From an uncultured Saprospiraceae bacterium (GTDB taxonomy: Bacteria > Bacteroidota > Bacteroidia > Chitinophagales > Saprospiraceae), in assembly GCA_937923485.1 (NCBI GenBank), contig CALDUE010000031.1, positions 1 to 64,000 on the forward strand: 64,000 nucleotides of DNA. Direction: 5' to 3'. The position numbers were made by a program, and so were the translations under genes. Shown one piece after another: positions 59,327 through 64,000 of the stretch. Position 1 is the stretch's first letter; each line of letters starts with the position of its first letter. The notes beneath the pieces are model-generated. The model worked only from the letters and a program-made list of their open reading frames with translations, did no database searches and was not told where the DNA came from.

Positions 59327-59334
59327 CACATTTG
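59327..59334 (+). promoter_or_regulatory. Candidate -7 element of rnpB (CACATTTG)
   Basis: CACATTTG differs from TAnnTTTG only at the first base and ends 5 bases before the apparent RNA start, the expected spacing. No clear -33 element was found. Confidence 0.4.
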
Positions 59335-59338
59335 TACT

Positions 59339-59703
59339 GTACAGGTGCTGGGGTAATCCGTCGCGTCTCGTAAGAGGTGAGGAAAGTCCGGACAACGTAG
59401 GATAGTGTGCCGGTCGAAAGCCCGGAGGGTAGGGTGGAAACGCCTTACTTATGGAAAGTGCCACAGAAAGTAAACCGCCTCGTTTCGAGGTAAGGGTGAA
59501 ATCGTGCGGTAAGAGCGCACGCTGATTGGGAGCAATTTCAATCGGAGGTAAACCCCACACGTTGCAATGCCACGCAGTACGTGTTTTGCCGAAAGGTGAA
59601 AAGCGGCGGTCCGTCGCCAGAGCATAAGCTCTCACGTGCGGGTAGGCAGCTTAGATAAATGACGGATCACGACAGAATCCGGCTTATCGCCCTAGCCCTG
59701 TAC
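59339..59703 (+). ncRNA. rnpB: RNase P RNA, class A
   Basis: Ribozyme part of RNase P, which matures tRNA 5' ends. Conserved cores are visible: GAGGAAAGTCCGGAC, GCCACAGAAAGTAAACCGCC, AAGGGTGAAATCGTGCGGTAAGAG, and GACAGAATCCGGCTTA near the 3' end. The ends pair as helix P1: GTACAGG (59339-59345) with CCTGTAC (59697-59703). A TTTTTT run follows at once. Length is about 365 bases. A GTTTTGCCGAAAGG segment (59583) resembles the 14-bp word at 12 of 14 positions but belongs to the RNA structure. Confidence 0.93.
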
Positions 59704-59744
59704 GTTTTTTCAAGTTCAGCCCGAGGCACCCGTATTTAATAAAG

Positions 59745-59758
59745 GCTTTCGCCAAAAC
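59745..59758 (-). repeat. Interspersed 14-mer, exact copy 12 (intergenic)
   Basis: GCTTTCGCCAAAAC on the plus strand, between rnpB and the terminator shared with porV. Confidence 0.95.
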
Positions 59759-59760
59759 AA

Positions 59761-59795
59761 AAAACCCGCTCATCAACGTGTGAAGAGCGGGTTTT
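59761..59795. terminator. Bidirectional terminator between rnpB and porV
   Basis: AAAACCCGCTC pairs with GAGCGGGTTTT across a 13-base loop, with A-rich sequence on one side and T on the other. It lies between the convergent rnpB and porV transcripts. Confidence 0.8.
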
Positions 59796-59822
59796 GCCGA
59801 AAGGTCAAAAGACAAAATAGTC

Positions 59823-61064
59823 CTATAAATCTACTCCTTCAGGAGTATCAGAGTCAAACAAGTAACTCAGGCCAAATCGAAGCGTGTTATCAAGAGGATT
59901 TCGAACGCTAGTTGTTGGAATTAAGTAGCTGAAATCAAGCCCTAAAACATTGTATTTGAGCCCTACACCGAGTGTTAGGTACTTACGACCTCCTTTGGTG
60001 TTACTTTCATTGAAATAGCCTGCGCGTACTGCAAACTGATCTGCGTACCAATATTCAGCTCCAATGGAGAGGTTGATTTCGTCTAGCTCCTCGCTGAACC
60101 CTCCTTGAGCATCGCCAAAACTATTGAAAAGCCCTTCAATAGGACTTTGATCAAGGTAGTCTGGACGTCCGTTCATAGGATCTACATCTACCGCATCTAC
60201 GCGAGGACTAGGAACTAGAAGCTTATTAAAGTCTACGGTAAACGTGAAAGAGTTGAAATCATCAAAATACGTTTGTAGTGATGATCCAAGCGAAAGGTTG
60301 GTAGGGATAAAGTCTTTGGCAGTAGAGTTGGTGTAGGTAATCTTTGCTCCGATGTTACGAATGTTGGCACCTGCTCGTAAAGTTGAGCTATTACCAATAG
60401 ATACGTCCGTCTTATAAGTAATTCCGATGTCTGCAGCGCCTGAAGTTCCGTTACCAATGATATCGGTTTCTCCTGGAACTTGAAGTCCAGAAGCTAGGCT
60501 AGAGAGGATGAATCGACCTGCGATACTCGCACTCCATTCGTCTGTGAGCTTACGAGAGTAGCCACCAGTGATTGCCATCTCATACGGCTTGCCATTGCTG
60601 ATTGGCTGACCGTTTTGATCAGTAAATTGAATACTCCCTAATGAGAAATAACGCAAAGATCCGTAGACTACCTGAAGATCGTCTAGTCGACCGTACCCTG
60701 CTAGGTTGGCGAGGTAAACGTCGTTTAGGTTCAATGCGCGCAACCAAGGAGTGAAAGTTGCTTGGATTTCGAATGGACGCTCAGAGAATGCGAGTGCCGA
60801 ACCATTGAAGTAGGTAGACGCTGCTGTCGGTGAAAGTGCAACACCCGCATCTCCCATCGCAGCCGATCTAGCATCAGGAGAAATGGTAAGAAAAGGGACT
60901 GCCGTCTGGATCGTTGTAATACAATCTTGGCCTGTGACAGGATTTATAAAGTTACCTGATCCTGGAGGTTGTTCGACACAGTTTAATACCTGCGCTTGGG
61001 CGAGAACTGCTCCTAAAAGGGTTAGGGCAGTAAATGTAAGCCTAGACAGTTTGACAATTTTCAT
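59823..61064 (-). CDS. porV: Type IX secretion system shuttle protein PorV
   Basis: Outer-membrane barrel of the FadL-like class, 413 residues, with a signal peptide (LSRLTFTALTLLGAVLAQAQ). PorV hallmarks are AVPFLTISPDARSAAMGDAGVA followed by TAASTYFNGSALAF, many amphipathic strands (DIGITYKTDVSIG, SLGSSLQTYFDDF) and a C-terminal strand LRFGLSYLF. It collects cargo from the T9SS channel and hands it to the PorU sortase. The porU gene lies upstream on the same strand, 145 bases away, so the two are probably co-transcribed. Confidence 0.95.
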   Translation of the reverse strand: MKIVKLSRLTFTALTLLGAVLAQAQVLNCVEQPPGSGNFINPVTGQDCITTIQTAVPFLTISPDARSAAMGDAGVALSPTAASTYFNGSALAFSERPFEIQATFTPWLRALNLNDVYLANLAGYGRLDDLQVVYGSLRYFSLGSIQFTDQNGQPISNGKPYEMAITGGYSRKLTDEWSASIAGRFILSSLASGLQVPGETDIIGNGTSGAADIGITYKTDVSIGNSSTLRAGANIRNIGAKITYTNSTAKDFIPTNLSLGSSLQTYFDDFNSFTFTVDFNKLLVPSPRVDAVDVDPMNGRPDYLDQSPIEGLFNSFGDAQGGFSEELDEINLSIGAEYWYADQFAVRAGYFNESNTKGGRKYLTLGVGLKYNVLGLDFSYLIPTTSVRNPLDNTLRFGLSYLFDSDTPEGVDL

Positions 61065-61209
61065 AGGGTGCGGTTTGGACCGTTTTTTAGGCAGCGCGAA
61101 TGTAAGAGCTTCTTTATAGTATAGAAGTACATTAGTTAATCGTTCAAAGGGCAGATGTTATTGCCGTGTCCTAACGTTTTGATAACGTTTGCAGAAATAG
61201 GGTAGTAGA

Positions 61210-64000
61210 TCATTTGAGTACTACTAGGCGCTCGAATCCACTTTCTCCAGAACGTTCTGCATCTTCCGTCTGAAGCTTCACCTTATAGAGATACACTCCT
61301 CTAGCAAGTTCTTGGCCAAACATGTCTGTTCCATCCCAAGCGATGCAGTCGTCGTTTCCAAATCTAAATCCATCTGCAACTCCTTCATGGCGAAGGCTTC
61401 GTACTAAACGACCAGATGTCGTGTAGATATCAACTTGGACTTCAACGAACTGCCCAGCAGCGGTGTGTTCAAATTGAAAGCATGTAGCATCCACGAATGG
61501 GTTGGGATAGTTCAAGACTCTCCTAAGTGCGACACCTGGGTCATTGCTGACTACGAATTGCGTCGTCCCAACCCCGGTGTTGTTTGAAAGGTCCCAAGCT
61601 CTGACTTCAAGCTCATATTCTCCTTCAGGCAAGTCGAAAAGAGGATAACGCACCTCACCACTTCTGTAATCGTCTGCGCTTGCTTGATAAAAATCATTGA
61701 GAACAAAATTGCCGTCTTGGCCACCTCTGAGCGTAGCTGAAAGATCGTGCCCGATGCTAGTACCGCTCACATTAATACCAAAATCATCGCTCAACTTGGC
61801 AAGGACGATGGGGTCTTCGGAGGTTAAGGCTCCAGAAACAAATGCATCGCTGCCCATGAAGACTTCTACTAAAGGTGGAGTATTGTCAACTACAGAGCTC
61901 GCAGCTAGGCCGTCTACGAAGAAACCGGTGAAAAGACCTCCACCATCGCGTCCATCAGGAGAATAGGCATACATGCTCAACCTTCCGAGTCCACGTGACA
62001 CACTCATATCTTTCGGCAGTCTGAACTGAGCTGTCCACTGTCCATTGGTTACAGTAGCTCTTCCTTTAAAGAGTGTACCGCCCTCCGCTTGATATGCTCT
62101 AACGCTACTACCAGCATCTTGTCCAAGGGTTTGTAGCGATCTATTTTTATCAAAAATGGTAAGAATTACCTCACCATTAAAATCGTTAATGGTTGAGCCG
62201 TCCAGATCTGTAACGACACCCTCAATACTGACTTCTTGAAGCGGAGCGACAGAAAATGTGTCGGTAGAGGTAGCCACCACGAGACTGTCGAATTTTGTTA
62301 GTTCAACATTCAACCTTGGTACAGCAATCTTCATAGCTGGATCTCCAAAGAGCGAATATTTGAGGTTGTTCTGGACGTTTCCAGAGGTCCCAGTTTTAGC
62401 AAGGTTGAGCAATTCACCCATGCCTAGATCTCTGGTCAACGACTTATTAAACAGATTCAAGTGTGTTGAATTGGTCAATTGCTTGTTTGCGTTTGTAAAT
62501 ACAGGTCTAGTCGTACTTACAGATGCAACCGCACCACCTTCTCTTTTGAAAAGGACTAGTTCTCCTGCTACAGTTAGCTGGGGATCGTCAAATCCGGTGA
62601 AGGTGCAGGTTGCGGTAATTAAAATAGGGAATGAATTACGCGTGTTCCACTTTTCAATATCGGGTGCGTTGAGAATTCTTTCTTGAGCCCATCCTCTTGG
62701 ACCACCGTGGCCCAAATAGCTAGTAGTGAGGTTTCCAAGAAACATGTTTTGATTGATCGCATCTGCAGCTCGTGGAATTCTAATTCCTCCTGGAGTTGGT
62801 ACTTGCTCGAAAGCGTCTGCGTAAATTTTCACCTGATTAAGCTCTGCAAAACGAACAGCGTTGAGCATCGCGATTTCGTCCATATCCTTCAGGTGGCTAT
62901 CGCTGTCTTCATCGTCGGCCACGTAAACGTTTCGCATTCTCCACTCTCCGAGCAATGAAGGGTCAGTGTCGTAACGGATTATTTTGTCAATAAGCGCATC
63001 AGTTTGGGAAACAGTGTTCCCAGGAATTCGACCTACAGCGATATCGACTAGGCCGTCTGGGTAGGAACGTGTGTCCCGTCCGTCGCCTTGCGTAACCAAG
63101 ACATAGTAGTCGTCGGTTGGAAAAGCTGTTACCTCATGATTGTAAGCGCTTGTTTGATATGTTGGAATGAGGTTCCCGCCACGCTCGATAATGTTTCTTG
63201 GGTCGTAAGTGCCATCTCCGATTAAAGCGAGGTAGCGAAAGTTGGGGTTGCGATCGAACAGCATTTTAGCAAATGTTCTAATCGCGGTAGGGTCAAATCT
63301 GCCGCCTCCAAATTCGTCGGCGACACGATCCATGGACACAACTTCAACATTGAAGTTGTCGTGAGATCTCCTGTGTTCTCCCAGACGATTAGCGGGACTT
63401 TCTAATCCTTCACCGTAGATAATGAGCATGTCTACGTTGCTCAATGCATGCAGATTGCTGTTTTCTACCTGTCCTAGATTCTCTGGCGTAGTGTAATTAC
63501 GAGTAGGGTCAAAAGCCACAAATTCACGTGGTGTGCCGTCAGCTTCTTGCACGTAGGCAAACTTGCCGTCGGAAAGCGTTACAAGCTTTTGGGCTAAAGG
63601 ATCAGAAATATCTAGCACTTCAAGATTTGTAGGTCCTGAAACCTCGTAGCCGTAAAGCCCCGATGGAGCGTGTGATGCTGAACGGAAGAATAGAGGAGAT
63701 TCTGCTAAGGTTAAACTACAAGGGTACGTGATCTGGACATAGTCAAGCCACCCAGGATTACTCTCGAGGTTGCCAGGGTAAGAAACTTCAAGATCGATTA
63801 CATTCGTCTGTAGGGATAATGGAGCTGTTAGGGTTGCATCGTGGGCAAAGGGTCTATTCGCATCTGAGCGTGTGCCTGAAGTAATAAAGGGACTATTAAA
63901 ACCTTGACCATTAACGCTTACGTTAAAGCGTGAGTTAGATGTGAGGGACGAAGCTGCGAGTCGGGCCGTTAGTTTTCCTGAGGTGTTAGGTACAATCTCT
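61210..64000 (-). CDS. porU: Type IX secretion system sortase PorU, partial (N-terminus beyond the right edge)
   Basis: The track begins this frame at GTG 63618, but I followed it upstream and it stays open to 64000 (over 930 codons), so the true start lies outside. It is a C25 gingipain-type peptidase: the catalytic His is in SYLGHGGPRGW and the catalytic Cys in ILITATCTFTGF. The typical IYGEGLESPANRLGEHRRSH and YLALIGDGTYDPRNI blocks precede them. The C-terminus has an FlgD-like Ig segment (CIAWDGTDMFGQELARGVYLY), as other PorU proteins do. PorU cleaves the sorting tails of T9SS cargo and links the protein to A-LPS; the two tail-bearing proteins in this window are likely substrates. Confidence 0.93.
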   Translation of the reverse strand, partial: EIVPNTSGKLTARLAASSLTSNSRFNVSVNGQGFNSPFITSGTRSDANRPFAHDATLTAPLSLQTNVIDLEVSYPGNLESNPGWLDYVQITYPCSLTLAESPLFFRSASHAPSGLYGYEVSGPTNLEVLDISDPLAQKLVTLSDGKFAYVQEADGTPREFVAFDPTRNYTTPENLGQVENSNLHALSNVDMLIIYGEGLESPANRLGEHRRSHDNFNVEVVSMDRVADEFGGGRFDPTAIRTFAKMLFDRNPNFRYLALIGDGTYDPRNIIERGGNLIPTYQTSAYNHEVTAFPTDDYYVLVTQGDGRDTRSYPDGLVDIAVGRIPGNTVSQTDALIDKIIRYDTDPSLLGEWRMRNVYVADDEDSDSHLKDMDEIAMLNAVRFAELNQVKIYADAFEQVPTPGGIRIPRAADAINQNMFLGNLTTSYLGHGGPRGWAQERILNAPDIEKWNTRNSFPILITATCTFTGFDDPQLTVAGELVLFKREGGAVASVSTTRPVFTNANKQLTNSTHLNLFNKSLTRDLGMGELLNLAKTGTSGNVQNNLKYSLFGDPAMKIAVPRLNVELTKFDSLVVATSTDTFSVAPLQEVSIEGVVTDLDGSTINDFNGEVILTIFDKNRSLQTLGQDAGSSVRAYQAEGGTLFKGRATVTNGQWTAQFRLPKDMSVSRGLGRLSMYAYSPDGRDGGGLFTGFFVDGLAASSVVDNTPPLVEVFMGSDAFVSGALTSEDPIVLAKLSDDFGINVSGTSIGHDLSATLRGGQDGNFVLNDFYQASADDYRSGEVRYPLFDLPEGEYELEVRAWDLSNNTGVGTTQFVVSNDPGVALRRVLNYPNPFVDATCFQFEHTAAGQFVEVQVDIYTTSGRLVRSLRHEGVADGFRFGNDDCIAWDGTDMFGQELARGVYLYKVKLQTEDAERSGESGFERLVVLK

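Noticed and set aside
59583-59596. GTTTTGCCGAAAGG in rnpB as another 14-mer copy
   Set aside because: Two mismatches, and the segment is part of the RNase P RNA; a similar GTTTTGCCGAAAGG at 59791 is part of or next to a terminator. Not counted.
59306-59635. 109-codon minus-strand frame over rnpB
   Set aside because: The DNA has all conserved RNase P RNA cores and a pairing P1 helix, so the frame is accidental.

Overview
The window is chromosomal DNA from a Bacteroidota bacterium, most likely a Saprospiria/Lewinella-type marine relative. This rests on four things. Type IX secretion genes are present (porQ, porV, and porU cut by the right edge), together with two secreted proteins carrying T9SS C-terminal tails. 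The best promoters match the Bacteroidota sigma form TTG-N19/20-TAnnTTTG. The L36 and S14 proteins are zinc-free types. There is also a carotenoid cluster and an isolated atpD-atpC pair. No tRNA, rRNA, CRISPR array, IS element or prophage is visible; the only RNA gene is rnpB.

Layout. 1-7.6 kb (minus strand) carries DUF5691, a MoxR-type AAA+ ATPase and a DUF5682 protein cut by the left edge. This is the kind of set found in the E. coli yehL/yehM region, but here it is interrupted by a more AT-rich plus-strand pair: a T9SS-exported metzincin-like protein and a small lipoprotein. 7.9-9.7 kb holds atpD-atpC. 9.9-15.8 kb is one giant multidomain surface protein with three lamin-tail-like modules, a C-type lectin domain, a GEVED domain and a T9SS tail. 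16-18.7 kb has a TPR protein, a PepSY-like protein and a radical SAM/SPASM protein. 18.8-24.4 kb is a plus-strand run: pth, a MORN-repeat lipoprotein, porQ, a SWIM-family C-terminal-region protein without its zinc finger, a GGGP synthase, rsgA and a small membrane protein. 24.3-29.6 kb has a Wzx-like flippase, lolA, a GH3-family enzyme and an acyl-ACP thioesterase.

29.7-48.7 kb is the fused str-S10-spc-alpha block (rpsL to rplQ with fusA, secY, map, infA, rpmJ and rpoA), starting from a clear promoter and ending at a strong terminator. It is followed by carA, eno, an FtsB/DivIC-like gene and sucD. 52.7-55.3 kb (minus) is a crtI - CruF-like - crtZ carotenoid operon with no phytoene synthase. 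55.4-59.3 kb (minus) is a very large NtrY-like membrane histidine kinase, divergent from rnpB. 59.8-64 kb (minus) is porU-porV.

The most unusual signal is not a gene. A 14-bp word, GTTTTGGCGAAAGC (reverse complement GCTTTCGCCAAAAC), occurs 12 times exactly and at least 6 more times with one mismatch, six exact copies on each strand, mostly inside genes and in three reading frames. Exact copies are absent from the 19-kb ribosomal block, where only degenerate copies occur and only in the spaces between genes. It behaves like an uptake-signal, Chi-like or dispersed palindromic element. A second system worth attention is the DUF5691/MoxR/DUF5682/SWIM-like set, which is split, interrupted and rich in this word.

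All calls are from reading the sequence and the supplied ORF track; no database search was possible.
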